A program made the position numbers and the translations under genes. A stretch of DNA of 64,000 bases from a virus. Positions within the stretch are counted from its first letter, which is position 1, and each line of letters begins with the position of its first letter. The stretch is taken from positions 62,001 through 126,000 of the IMG/VR virus record IMGVR_UViG_3300042891_000711. One strand, given 5' to 3'. The notes beneath the pieces are model-generated. The model did not search any database and was not told the DNA's origin. It worked only from the letters and a program-made list of their open reading frames with translations. Positions 50,991 through 59,664 of this stretch are shown one piece after another.

Positions 50991-51410
50991 ATGACCAACT
51001 GGGAAACTTACGTTAAAGAATCCTATGAGCTTATTAAAGAAGCTGAAACTGCACTATCAATCACATTAGAACACAATGTTGAAGCATACGTTGTACACTT
51101 GTTCGCACACTTCCTAGACAAACCCAATGTCAATACAGAACCTGTGGGCATTAAACTAATGGCCAGTACCAATCTACCCGTAGCACAACGTAAGATATTA
51201 CTCAAAGATGTAGGCGATGAATGCTTGTTAATCAATGCTATGGAATGGAACCGACGTCGTTGGCCTACTGATACCTACTATGCTGAAATGGGGCAATCTG
51301 CTTATGTTACACGTGCTGTTGTGGCTAGGCCTGTAGAAGATATCTACGACGATTTGGCTATGGAATTTACTACAGTTACACAGGTTCTACGTAGATGTAG
51401 AATTAGTTAA
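50991..51410 (+). CDS. Hypothetical protein with possible head-targeting N-terminus, 139 aa
   Basis: Start at ATG 50991 (MTNWETYVKESYELIKEAE), one base after the previous stop; an in-frame upstream reading lies inside the preceding gene. V-K-E followed by S is a weaker match to the cleavage rule. The body has helical text (VEAYVVHLFAHFLDKPNV) and RRRWPTDTYYAEMGQSAYV. No family is recognised. The 3' end overlaps the convergent desaturase gene by 24 bases. Confidence 0.6.
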   Translation: MTNWETYVKESYELIKEAETALSITLEHNVEAYVVHLFAHFLDKPNVNTEPVGIKLMASTNLPVAQRKILLKDVGDECLLINAMEWNRRRWPTDTYYAEMGQSAYVTRAVVARPVEDIYDDLAMEFTTVTQVLRRCRIS

Positions 51411-52139
51411 TTTCATTAATTTCATTGCTATTAACACCCTGCAATACAACCAACTAGTATCAATTTCCCACCAATACCGATTGAAGTACGGAGTAGTTGT
51501 ATCATTATGATGATGCGCATGCAATACTTCACCGCCGCCGAATATACCCGGAAAAAATATTTTTGATTTATCCTTGCCACTATTGCCTGCATAGGTAAAC
51601 CCAATTTTATGATAGCCATAGTTTGATAATATTACAGCACAGGGATTAAAGACATAAAGAAAAAATGCGCCTATTACTGCACCAGGCACGCCAAATAATA
51701 TAGTCAGCACAGCCCACAATATAATTGTTCCCAATCTTGGATATTTACTATATAGATTAAGTTCAATCCAATCAATGGCAGTTATGATATCTGGTGCATA
51801 TAATTTCATTTCCTCGTCGCTGATATAATAAGGACGGCCTAGTTCATTGTGTTTATAGTCAAGCATCTGCGTAAATGTTAATTGATAAGGACTATGTGGG
51901 TCTAGCTCAGTATCACTATACTTGTGATGTTTTCTGTGTTGGGCGGCATAGTGTTGCATCCAATTGGGCCAAGAATACTGCATGGTAATCCATACCCAAA
52001 ATCTAAAAAAATGTTCTAGTCCAGGTGCAAAGCTAAAATAATGATGGCCTTTACCTCGATGTATGTAGATGGAAAATACCACAAATGTTACATGCATTAT
52101 TATTAAAAATGTAATTATAGCTGCGGTTAACCCAAACAT
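51387..52139 (-). CDS. Membrane fatty acid desaturase (delta-9 type), copy 3
   Basis: The 250-residue protein has all histidine boxes: HRGKGHH (~27), HRKHHKYSDTELDPHSPY (~68) and HAHHHND (~210). The HRKHHxxSDTxxDPHSP block is characteristic of bacterial acyl-CoA/phospholipid delta-9 desaturases. Hydrophobic spans at ~4-24, ~46-55 and ~142-178. Minus strand; its promoter region adjoins the divergent DsbA-like promoter. With the genes at 36797, 37588, 39691 and 40427 this makes five membrane di-iron enzymes in the window. Confidence 0.87.
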   Translation of the reverse strand: MFGLTAAIITFLIIMHVTFVVFSIYIHRGKGHHYFSFAPGLEHFFRFWVWITMQYSWPNWMQHYAAQHRKHHKYSDTELDPHSPYQLTFTQMLDYKHNELGRPYYISDEEMKLYAPDIITAIDWIELNLYSKYPRLGTIILWAVLTILFGVPGAVIGAFFLYVFNPCAVILSNYGYHKIGFTYAGNSGKDKSKIFFPGIFGGGEVLHAHHHNDTTTPYFNRYWWEIDTSWLYCRVLIAMKLMKLTNSTST

Positions 52140-52201
52140 TGTGCGCCTCTTTGTATTATCATACTTATATATCAGCGTCGGTAATAATAAATTTTATAGT
52201 G

Positions 52202-52230
52202 TTGACATGGAGATGTAAATAGTATATAAT
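52202..52230 (+). promoter_or_regulatory. Consensus sigma70-type promoter
   Basis: TTGACA (52202-52207), 17-base spacer, TATAAT (52225-52230): perfect match at both boxes. It drives the DsbA-like gene at 52257 and probably the polymerase operon. Confidence 0.85.
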
Positions 52231-52256
52231 ATATTTTTAACTAAAGGAATGACATC

Positions 52257-52514
52257 ATGGCATTAATGTTTTCAGCTGAACAAAAGGCAAAACTTATTCA
52301 AATTGTTAACGAAGGCGTACAAGTACTACAAGAAGTAGAAGATTTAAGTGCCGGCCTTAGTGATACTATCAAAGCAGTAGCAGAAGAATTAGAAATTAAA
52401 CCTGGCCTACTTAAAAAAGCAATTAAGATTGCACAAAAAAGTAAATTCGGCGAGACAAACGAAGATCACGAAACTGTTACTGATATTTTAGAAACAGTTG
52501 GCCGCACACTTTGA
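52257..52514 (+). CDS. DsbA-like double-stranded DNA-binding protein
   Basis: The 85-residue product resembles T4 DsbA, a small dsDNA-binding protein associated with late transcription: a charged helical protein whose end contains AEELEIKPGLLKKAIKIAQK and a short acidic VTDILETVGRTL. T4-like marine phages carry proteins of this length and pattern. Expressed from a perfect host promoter. The stop overlaps the TTG start of a membrane protein gene. Confidence 0.6.
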   Translation: MALMFSAEQKAKLIQIVNEGVQVLQEVEDLSAGLSDTIKAVAEELEIKPGLLKKAIKIAQKSKFGETNEDHETVTDILETVGRTL

Positions 52515-52801
52515 TTGATTGGCACAAGACTGCGGAATTCATTCGTCGAGATTGGCACAGTCATCCAATACGACTAATATTAGAAACAGTCAACTGGGCA
52601 TTGAATTTTGTAATAGCTATGTTGTTTACACTAACAGTGCCCGATGTGCCATTACTGGTAATTTATCCATTGTTTTTCACAGCATTGGGTATCAGTATGT
52701 ATTCTGCAGCTAGTCGAGGCAGTTTTGGTTTATTAATGACCAGCGTAACTATATTTTTAATCGATTTAGTAGGCTATTACCGGCTATTAATGTTACAATA
52801 A
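52511..52801 (+). CDS. Small integral membrane protein, 96 aa
   Basis: TTG start at 52511 overlaps the previous stop (TTGA). After a basic amphipathic start (MIDWHKTAEFIRRDWHSHP) there are three hydrophobic spans (about residues 26-44, 46-63 and 73-92). Third small membrane protein of this style in the window. Function unknown. Confidence 0.6.
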   Translation: MIDWHKTAEFIRRDWHSHPIRLILETVNWALNFVIAMLFTLTVPDVPLLVIYPLFFTALGISMYSAASRGSFGLLMTSVTIFLIDLVGYYRLLMLQ

Positions 52802-52836
52802 AAGAGTCGTACACTTTACGTACAAGCACAAGGTTA

Positions 52837-52857
52837 ACCGGCCACAAGCGGTAGGAG
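52837..52857 (+). promoter_or_regulatory. Putative translational operator of DNA polymerase
   Basis: ACCG (52837-52840) pairs with CGGT (52849-52852) around an 8-base loop GCCACAAG, immediately followed by the ribosome binding site AGGAG (52853-52857). T4 and RB69 polymerase (gp43) repress their own translation by binding a hairpin with an 8-base loop in the same position. Confidence 0.55.
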
Positions 52858-52862
52858 AGTAA

Positions 52863-55526
52863 ATGAGTTATGTTGACGCACTGTTTGACAGGGCAAAAGA
52901 TCGTATCTACGTTGTAGAAAGAAAAGAAGGCATGCGCGAGTATGTCGAATACCCAGCAAATTATGTCATGTACATTGATGACCCTAAGGGTAAGTATCGC
53001 ACAGTATATGACACTCCAGTAAGTCGTTTCAGCACACGTGTTGGCAAGGAATTCCACAAAGAAACACGTATTCAATCGGGCAAGCGTATATGGGAAAGTG
53101 ATATCAATCCTGTGTTCCGTTGTTTATCAGATAACTATCTTGGTATTGATTCACCTAAACTACAAACTGCGTTTTGGGATATTGAAACAGACTTTGACCC
53201 AGCACGTGGGTATGCTCCTACCAGCGATCCGTTTAATCCTATTACAGCTATATCAGTTTACTTAGATTGGCTAGACAAGTTAGTTACCTTAGTTATTCCG
53301 CCCAAGAGCTATAGTTGGGAAACTGCACAGGAAATATGTGACCAGTATGAAAACTGTTTTATGTTTGAACGTGAAGCAGACATGTTGGATACATTCCTTA
53401 ATCTAATTGATGATGCAGATGTCTTAAGTGGCTGGAACAGTGAGGGCTATGATATTCCATATACTATTGGGCGTGTTACACGTGTGTTAAGCAAAGATGA
53501 CACTAGACGCTTTTGTCTATGGGGTCAGTATCCAAAACAGCGTGAATTTGAACGTTTTGGTGCCGCAAACATCACTTTTGACCTCATTGGCAGGGTTCAT
53601 TTAGACTACATGCAGTTGTACCGCAAATACACCTATGAAGAGCGACATAGTTATAGTTTAGATGCTATTGGTGAATATGAATTAGATGAGCGTAAGGTTG
53701 CCTATGAAGGTACATTGGATCAACTGTACAACAAAGACTTTCCTAAGTTCATTGACTATAACCGTCAGGATACTATGTTGCTAGGAAAACTAGATAAGAA
53801 GTTACGCTTCTTAGACTTAGCCAATGAACTTGCGCATGATAACACAGTGTTGCTACAGACTACAATGGGTGCTGTAGCAGTTACAGAGCAGGCTATCATC
53901 AATGAAGCACATCAACAAGGGTTAATTGTTCCTAATCGTAAGAATAGAGATGACATGGGCGATACACAAGCGGCAGGTGCTTATGTAGCCACTCCAAAAG
54001 CAGGCATGCATGATTGGATTGGTTCGGTTGATATTAACTCCCTGTATCCTAGTGCAATTCGTGCGCTTAACATGGGACCAGAAACTATTATTGGACAGAT
54101 ACGTCCAATTATGACAGACCATTATATCAATGAAAAGATGGCCAATAAGTCAAGTTTTGCAGATGCTTGGGAGGGCTTGTTCGCTACCCTAGAGTATACT
54201 GCGGTTATGGAAAGTAAACCCGGTGTTGAACTTACAATCGATTGGGAGGCTTCGGGAGAAAGTACTGTACACAGTGCGGCAGAAGTATGGACACTAATCT
54301 TCGATAGCAATCAACCATGGATACTCAGTGCTAATGGTACCATCTTTAGCTTTGAGAAAGAAGCAGTTGTTCCGGGTTTGCTAAAACGTTGGTATGCCGA
54401 ACGTAAAGAACTACAGGCTAAGATGCGTTCATGTACAGATCCAGAAGAGATTGCGTTCTGGGATAAGCGTCAGTTAGTTAAGAAGATTAACTTGAATAGC
54501 TTGTATGGTGCCTTATTGAATCCGGGCTGTCGTTTCTTTGATAAGCGTATTGGACAATCAACTACACTAACTGGTCGTACTATTGCTCGACACATGGATG
54601 CGTTTATTAATGAATGCTTCACTGGTGTATATGATCACACTGGTGATGCTATTATCTATGGTGATACAGACTCATGTTATTTTAGTGCTTGGCCTATGAT
54701 CAAAGATGAAGTTGAAGCTGGTAACATGGAGTGGAATGCCAGTATTGCTATTAAGCTGTATGACGATATTTCGGACCAGGTCAATGAAAGTTTTCCCGCA
54801 ATGATGGAACGTAGCTTTCACGTGCCACGCAGTATGGGCAGTGTGATCAAAGGCGGGCGTGAACTGGTTGCAAGTAAAGGCTTATTCATTAAGAAGAAAC
54901 GCTATGCTGTGCTGATTACAGACTTAGATGGCAAACGCATGGATACCCACGGCAAGCCTGGCAAGGTTAAGGCTATGGGCCTAGACTTGAAACGCAGTGA
55001 TACTCCAAAAGTAGTGCAGGATTTCTTAAGTGAGATTTTACTAGCGGCACTTACTGGTGTAGACAAAACTGCTATTATTGACATGGTGCGCGAGTTTAAG
55101 ATTGCGTTCCAAGATAGACCTGCTTGGGAGAAAGGTACACCCAAACGTGTAAACAATCTAACCAAGTTTACCAAAGCAGAAGAACGTGAAGGTCGTGCCA
55201 ATATGCCCGGACATGTACGTGCGGCTATGAACTGGAATAACCTAAAACGCATGCACGGTGATAACTATTCAATTAACATTGTCGATGGTATGAAAACTAT
55301 TGTGTGTAAGTTAAAAGATAATCCAATTGGATTTACCAGTGTGGGCTATCCAACAGATGGCACTCATATTCCGCAATGGTTCAAAGACTTACCTTTCGAC
55401 AATGACCTAATGGAGTCGACAATTGTTGATCAAAAAGTAGAAAACTTACTCGGTGTGCTTAAATGGAACATTACAGAAAGCACAGACATTAAAACTACAT
55501 TTGATGCATTGTTTAGTTTTGATTAA
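52863..55526 (+). CDS. DNA polymerase, family B (T4 gp43-like)
   Basis: The 887-residue replicative polymerase with proofreading has exonuclease motifs FWDIETD (Exo I, ~103), SGWNSEGYDIPY (Exo II, ~191) and YNRQDTMLL (Exo III, ~301), then polymerase motif A SVDINSLYPSAIRALNMGPE (~391), motif B KKINLNSLYGALLNPG (~542) and motif C IIYGDTDSCYF (~597). The end FDALFSFD is the short hydrophobic tail that binds the sliding clamp in T4-like phages. Complete in length. Hairpin operator precedes the start; the clamp gene lies 1.2 kb downstream. Confidence 0.95.
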   Translation: MSYVDALFDRAKDRIYVVERKEGMREYVEYPANYVMYIDDPKGKYRTVYDTPVSRFSTRVGKEFHKETRIQSGKRIWESDINPVFRCLSDNYLGIDSPKLQTAFWDIETDFDPARGYAPTSDPFNPITAISVYLDWLDKLVTLVIPPKSYSWETAQEICDQYENCFMFEREADMLDTFLNLIDDADVLSGWNSEGYDIPYTIGRVTRVLSKDDTRRFCLWGQYPKQREFERFGAANITFDLIGRVHLDYMQLYRKYTYEERHSYSLDAIGEYELDERKVAYEGTLDQLYNKDFPKFIDYNRQDTMLLGKLDKKLRFLDLANELAHDNTVLLQTTMGAVAVTEQAIINEAHQQGLIVPNRKNRDDMGDTQAAGAYVATPKAGMHDWIGSVDINSLYPSAIRALNMGPETIIGQIRPIMTDHYINEKMANKSSFADAWEGLFATLEYTAVMESKPGVELTIDWEASGESTVHSAAEVWTLIFDSNQPWILSANGTIFSFEKEAVVPGLLKRWYAERKELQAKMRSCTDPEEIAFWDKRQLVKKINLNSLYGALLNPGCRFFDKRIGQSTTLTGRTIARHMDAFINECFTGVYDHTGDAIIYGDTDSCYFSAWPMIKDEVEAGNMEWNASIAIKLYDDISDQVNESFPAMMERSFHVPRSMGSVIKGGRELVASKGLFIKKKRYAVLITDLDGKRMDTHGKPGKVKAMGLDLKRSDTPKVVQDFLSEILLAALTGVDKTAIIDMVREFKIAFQDRPAWEKGTPKRVNNLTKFTKAEEREGRANMPGHVRAAMNWNNLKRMHGDNYSINIVDGMKTIVCKLKDNPIGFTSVGYPTDGTHIPQWFKDLPFDNDLMESTIVDQKVENLLGVLKWNITESTDIKTTFDALFSFD

Positions 55527-56665
55527 TGAATGATGTTCAGAAAAAATTAGATGAACTGATCTCACTACGAGAACAATTAGTTCATCTAACTAACAATTTT
55601 GAATTGGCAGGTATAAAAAATATCAGCGGTACATCCAATTATGTTAGTAAGGTGCAGGTTATTGCTGAACAATATCAAGATCGTCAGCTGGAAAATAAAA
55701 CAAATTTTAATAATGCAACTAATAAAGTTCGAAATAAGATTAAAGAAAGCCAACGATTGGCTAGAGAAAGTCAGTTGGCGGCTAGAGAAAGTCAACGTTT
55801 AGCTAACGAAAATATTAAAAATTTTAATAAATTAAATTTAGCTGGTACTAAACAATGTGTTAGTTCTATAGAAAGCCTAATAGGTACAATTGACGTAGAT
55901 ATTATTAACACAACTAAAGAGTTAACTAGACTAAAAACTTTAGATAAAATATATAATCAATGTAATACAGATGAATATTTAAAACATTTTTTAATAGAAT
56001 ATTTGAATAGTGACATTGTAGAAACTGTTGATGATGCACTATCAATAACTACATTTAAAATTAAATCACACTGCGATTGGAAATACCCAGGATTGCAGTT
56101 GCATCCTATGTCAGAAGAATGGATTAATTGTATGATAACAGCCGATCCATTGTATCTTACCTATCACACCGATATATCTATATATAATAAAAATTTATCA
56201 GCATTACCTGAAATTCCCGTTGCAGAATCAATTTCGACATTTACAATTGATTATCAACGACGATTAAGAATATACAACATAAAGAATCAAGATTTTTCTG
56301 CACTACCACAAGAATCATTTGGCTGTATTTCATGTTGTAATTTTTTAAATCAGTTTACTTTAGCAGATATCGAACATTATCTACGTAGGTGTTTTGAATT
56401 ATTGAAGCCGGGTGGTACTTTAATATGTACACTTAATTTTAATTATGTAATGGCGTCTGTCAACTTGGTTGAGTATGACTATTTTAAATATGCAGTTGAT
56501 AGAGTAATAGTTAAGTTTTTTGAAAATAATAGATATAAAATTATATCAACTGTTGATTTATCTGCAGGTGAATGGTCATCTGCAATATTAATAGAAGCAC
56601 AAAAACCCGGAGAATTAACTACCTCTAAGGCGCATCAGGTATTGGGTTCAATAATTGAAAAATAA
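55526..56665 (+). CDS. Coiled-coil protein with methyltransferase-like C-terminus
   Basis: Overlaps the polymerase stop by one base. The N-terminal ~140 residues form a coiled coil with a repeat (ESQRLARESQLAARESQRLA). The C-terminal part (~220-360) has DALSITTFKIKSH-like text and, near residue 290, the motif FELLKPGGTLICTLNFNYV, typical of the strand-turn after motif III in SAM methyltransferases; a classic motif I glycine loop is not evident. More AT-rich than the polymerase and clamp genes on either side, so it may be an insertion between them. Confidence 0.55.
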   Translation: MNDVQKKLDELISLREQLVHLTNNFELAGIKNISGTSNYVSKVQVIAEQYQDRQLENKTNFNNATNKVRNKIKESQRLARESQLAARESQRLANENIKNFNKLNLAGTKQCVSSIESLIGTIDVDIINTTKELTRLKTLDKIYNQCNTDEYLKHFLIEYLNSDIVETVDDALSITTFKIKSHCDWKYPGLQLHPMSEEWINCMITADPLYLTYHTDISIYNKNLSALPEIPVAESISTFTIDYQRRLRIYNIKNQDFSALPQESFGCISCCNFLNQFTLADIEHYLRRCFELLKPGGTLICTLNFNYVMASVNLVEYDYFKYAVDRVIVKFFENNRYKIISTVDLSAGEWSSAILIEAQKPGELTTSKAHQVLGSIIEK

Positions 56666-56679
56666 TTTTACCATATCTC

Positions 56680-56708
56680 TTGCATTTTCTAAATACATCA
56701 TATACAAT
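56680..56708 (+). promoter_or_regulatory. Sigma70-type promoter for sliding clamp
   Basis: TTGCAT (56680-56685), 17-base spacer, TACAAT (56703-56708). A late-like CTAAATA (56689-56695) lies in the spacer, so the clamp may be expressed both early and late, as in T4. Confidence 0.6.
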
Positions 56709-56737
56709 ACATTATAACACTTTATTAGGAGAACTAC

Positions 56738-57469
56738 ATGCGTGATCATTTATTAGACATCGTTAAAAATACTTATGGCTTAGGTATTATTGATTTAGTT
56801 AAGGTAACAGGTACAGACACAGAAACAAATATAGAAGCAATTGCTGAAGATCGGTCAGTTATTGTGCAGGCAAAAATTAACAACCCGGTGCCAGAGTTTG
56901 TTGGTACGTTTGGTATGCCAAATTTAAGCAAACTAAGCACTATTCTTAACATTCCAGAATACAAAGACGATGCTAAGATTAGCTTAACTAAACAAGATCG
57001 CAACGGTGAATCAGTTCCAGTGGGCCTACACTTTGAAAACAAAGCAGGTGACTTTAAAAACGATTATCGTTTTATGAGTTCAGAAATTGTTAACGACAAA
57101 CTTAAAACAGTTAAGTTCAAAGGTGTTAGATGGAATGTTGAATTTCAACCAACCGTTGCTAACATTCTACGTTTGAAATTCCAAGCAAGTGCCAACAGTG
57201 ACGAAACTACGTTTACTGCAAAAACAGAAGGTACAGACTTAAAATTGTTCTTTGGTGATCACAGTAGCCACGCAGGTAACTTTGTATTCCAAAGCGATGT
57301 TGCTGGTACATTAACTAAAGGTTGGTCATGGCCAGTTGCGGCAGTTATTAGTATTCTTAACTTGCCAGGTGATAAAACATTCCGTATCAGTGATGAAGGC
57401 GCGGCGCAGATTACTGTTGACAGCGGTATGGCAACTTACAACTACATCTTACCTGCACAAAGCAAATAA
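56738..57469 (+). CDS. Sliding clamp (T4 gp45-like)
   Basis: The trimeric processivity ring that tethers the polymerase and, in T4, also activates late transcription. The 243-residue product has gp45 length and pattern: LLDIVKNTYGLGIIDLVKVT, IQAKINNPVPEFVGTFGMPN-like text near residue 45 and the C-terminal AAVISILNLPGDKTFRISDEG. AGGAG precedes the ATG. Clamp-dependent late transcription is consistent with the many T4-type late promoters in this window. Confidence 0.8.
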   Translation: MRDHLLDIVKNTYGLGIIDLVKVTGTDTETNIEAIAEDRSVIVQAKINNPVPEFVGTFGMPNLSKLSTILNIPEYKDDAKISLTKQDRNGESVPVGLHFENKAGDFKNDYRFMSSEIVNDKLKTVKFKGVRWNVEFQPTVANILRLKFQASANSDETTFTAKTEGTDLKLFFGDHSSHAGNFVFQSDVAGTLTKGWSWPVAAVISILNLPGDKTFRISDEGAAQITVDSGMATYNYILPAQSK

Positions 57470-57811
57470 ATGATTAAAAACTTAGATATTACTAGTCCGC
57501 ATTTAACTGGCAACTTCATCAGTACTCCCTACGTTAACAACAATGGACAGAGTGCTGGTAGTGTGCGCTGGAATATGATGACACAACAAATGGAAGTGTC
57601 AGACGGTAATAACTGGATTAACATTAGTCAAAATGCTAGTATCGGCTTAAGCTGGACTGCCAACGAAGCTATACAATGGGTACAGGAAAAGATGAAGGAA
57701 GAGTCTGCGCTTAAAGCTAAGTTGGAGAAATACCCATCACTTAAACATGCATACGAGCAATACAAAATAATAGAAGCATTGGTACATGAGGAAGAAACAA
57801 GTGGCACATGA
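57470..57811 (+). CDS. Hypothetical protein, 113 aa
   Basis: Follows the clamp gene without a gap (stop then ATG). The first half is beta-rich (HLTGNFISTPYVNNNGQSAG, then VRWNMMTQQMEVSDGNNWI), a motif seen in short virion-type proteins where W-N-M and W-I flank a display strand. The second half is a charged helix (WVQEKMKEESALKAKLEKYP). Function unknown; a small structural protein is possible. Confidence 0.6.
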   Translation: MIKNLDITSPHLTGNFISTPYVNNNGQSAGSVRWNMMTQQMEVSDGNNWINISQNASIGLSWTANEAIQWVQEKMKEESALKAKLEKYPSLKHAYEQYKIIEALVHEEETSGT

Positions 57812-59474
57812 AATAGATAATTTAACCGCAAAACAACTAGACTATGCAGTGTTCTTACCAGCACTTAGTGGTTTCTATGCTACATACGTAGGCAAACAAC
57901 GTTTTCCAGATCCTGTAAAAGGTTTGTATGTTGATTCTACTCGTATGCCGACAGACTTTGAAAATGGTATGGAAGGTCTTAACTGGCTTAATCCAGATGC
58001 GGCATACTTTCCTTATCAATGGAGTCTATATTCAGCAGGGCATGCTGAGTTAGATGTTAATAAGTTTAGTCCTAAAGAAGATATGGTTCGTAATCGTGAT
58101 AGATCACGTAGTTTTATCCTAGGTGACTCTGGTGGTTTCCAAATTGGTAAAGGTGTTTGGGAAGGTGATTGGAAGAATCCTAACTGTCCTAAAGCACAAA
58201 AGAAACGTGAGCTAGTTCTTACTTGGATGGACGCCTACATGGACTATGGTATGTGTTTGGATATTCCAGCTTGGGTAGCTCGTAGTCCGAATGGTCGAAA
58301 AGCAACTGGTATTAATACATACGAAGAAGCTGTACAGGGCACTTATATTAATAACGATTGGTTTATTAACAATCGTAATGGTAACTGTAAGTTCTTAAAC
58401 GTATTACAGGGTGAGAATCACGCAGACGCAGACGATTGGTATGATCGTATGAAGAAGTATTGTGATCCTAAACAGTATCCGGGTCGTCATTTTAATGGCT
58501 GGGCCATGGGTGGGCAGAACATGTGTGATGTACACTTGGTATTGCGCAGACTTGTTGCCTTACGTTTTGATGGCCTATTAGAAGAAGGTCTACATGATTG
58601 GATGCACTTCTTGGGTACAAGTAAACTAGAGTGGGCATGCTTATTGACTGACATCCAACGTGCTGTGCGTAAGTATCATAATCCTAACTTTACAATCAGC
58701 TTTGACTGTGCAAGTCCATTCCTTGCTAGTGCAAACGGGCAAATTTATACCCAGACTGAAGTTGAAGATGGTAAGAAATGGGTATATCGTATGGTACCTA
58801 GTGTAGACAATAAGAAGTATGCATTAGATACACGTAGTTTCCGTGATGCTGTATTACAAGATGGTAAATTTAAATCTTTTACAGAAAGTCCTGTTAGCGC
58901 ACGTATTAAAATTAATGATGTTTGTGTATATCACGATGGTGTACGCAAAACTGCTGCAGAATTGAACGGTGAGACATTTGATGTAACTAATCAAGATCAT
59001 TATAGCACGCCGCCTGCACTTAATAAGATTAACAAGGTTGGTAAGACTAGTTGGGATAGCTTTGCCTATGCCATACAAATGGGTCATAATGTTTGGAGTC
59101 ATTTAACTAGTGTGCAAGAAGCAAATAGACAATATGACCAAGGTATTCGTCCAGCGATGCTGTCAGCTATTACTGCTGATAAAAAATCACACAGAGCATA
59201 TGATTTAATTTACTTTAGAGATATCGTTGATGCTATATTTGCTATTGATAATAGAGCAGATGCAGAAGCAATGGTAGAACATTATAATCAATATTGGATG
59301 AATATCCCAGGTTCGCGTGGTGCAGTTGGTAAGAAGACTATGAATACCAGTACTACATTTGGTAATTTATTTGAAGAAGTAGCGGCGCCCGAAGTTGAAG
59401 AAGAACATCATATAGATGATAGCGGACTCGACGAAACAAATCTTAATAACTTAGAAGCAGGATTGGAGGACTAG
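57801..59474 (+). CDS. dpdA: DpdA-like tRNA/DNA-guanine transglycosylase
   Basis: Transglycosylases of the TGT fold exchange guanine for a 7-deazaguanine; phage DpdA does so in DNA. Diagnostic motifs are FILGDSGGFQIGKGVW (about residue 106, Asp of the base-exchange site), NGWAMGGQNMCD (~230) and SFDCASPFLASAN (~295, nucleophile Asp region). GTG 57801 is preferred (GAGGAAG at good spacing) over ATG 57786. The protein (557 residues) is longer than TGT, as expected for DpdA. Synthesis genes for the 7-deazaguanine are not visible in this window. Confidence 0.72.
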   Translation: MAHEIDNLTAKQLDYAVFLPALSGFYATYVGKQRFPDPVKGLYVDSTRMPTDFENGMEGLNWLNPDAAYFPYQWSLYSAGHAELDVNKFSPKEDMVRNRDRSRSFILGDSGGFQIGKGVWEGDWKNPNCPKAQKKRELVLTWMDAYMDYGMCLDIPAWVARSPNGRKATGINTYEEAVQGTYINNDWFINNRNGNCKFLNVLQGENHADADDWYDRMKKYCDPKQYPGRHFNGWAMGGQNMCDVHLVLRRLVALRFDGLLEEGLHDWMHFLGTSKLEWACLLTDIQRAVRKYHNPNFTISFDCASPFLASANGQIYTQTEVEDGKKWVYRMVPSVDNKKYALDTRSFRDAVLQDGKFKSFTESPVSARIKINDVCVYHDGVRKTAAELNGETFDVTNQDHYSTPPALNKINKVGKTSWDSFAYAIQMGHNVWSHLTSVQEANRQYDQGIRPAMLSAITADKKSHRAYDLIYFRDIVDAIFAIDNRADAEAMVEHYNQYWMNIPGSRGAVGKKTMNTSTTFGNLFEEVAAPEVEEEHHIDDSGLDETNLNNLEAGLED

Positions 59475-59475
59475 C

Positions 59476-59664
59476 ATGGACGCAGACAAATTACCTCATC
59501 ATATTGCACAGTTAGAAGAAAAACACCGTGTAATCAAACAACAAATTGCTGAAGGGTACACTCATTATTTAGATGATGCACATCTAGGCAAAATGAAGTT
59601 AGAAAAATTAATAATCAAACGTCAAATCGTAGAAGCAAAAACAAAACTTAAGGCACAACAATGA
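59476..59664 (+). CDS. YdcH/DUF465-like small helical protein, 62 aa
   Basis: The short product, IAQLEEKHRVIKQQIAEGYT then HLGKMKLEKLIIKRQIVE, matches the pattern of DUF465/YdcH proteins: two charged helices with a central H/D turn and a K-x-x-L-x-L-K-R-x-I segment. Such proteins are found in many proteobacteria and their phages, without known function. Starts one base after the transglycosylase stop and overlaps the next gene. Confidence 0.6.
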   Translation: MDADKLPHHIAQLEEKHRVIKQQIAEGYTHYLDDAHLGKMKLEKLIIKRQIVEAKTKLKAQQ

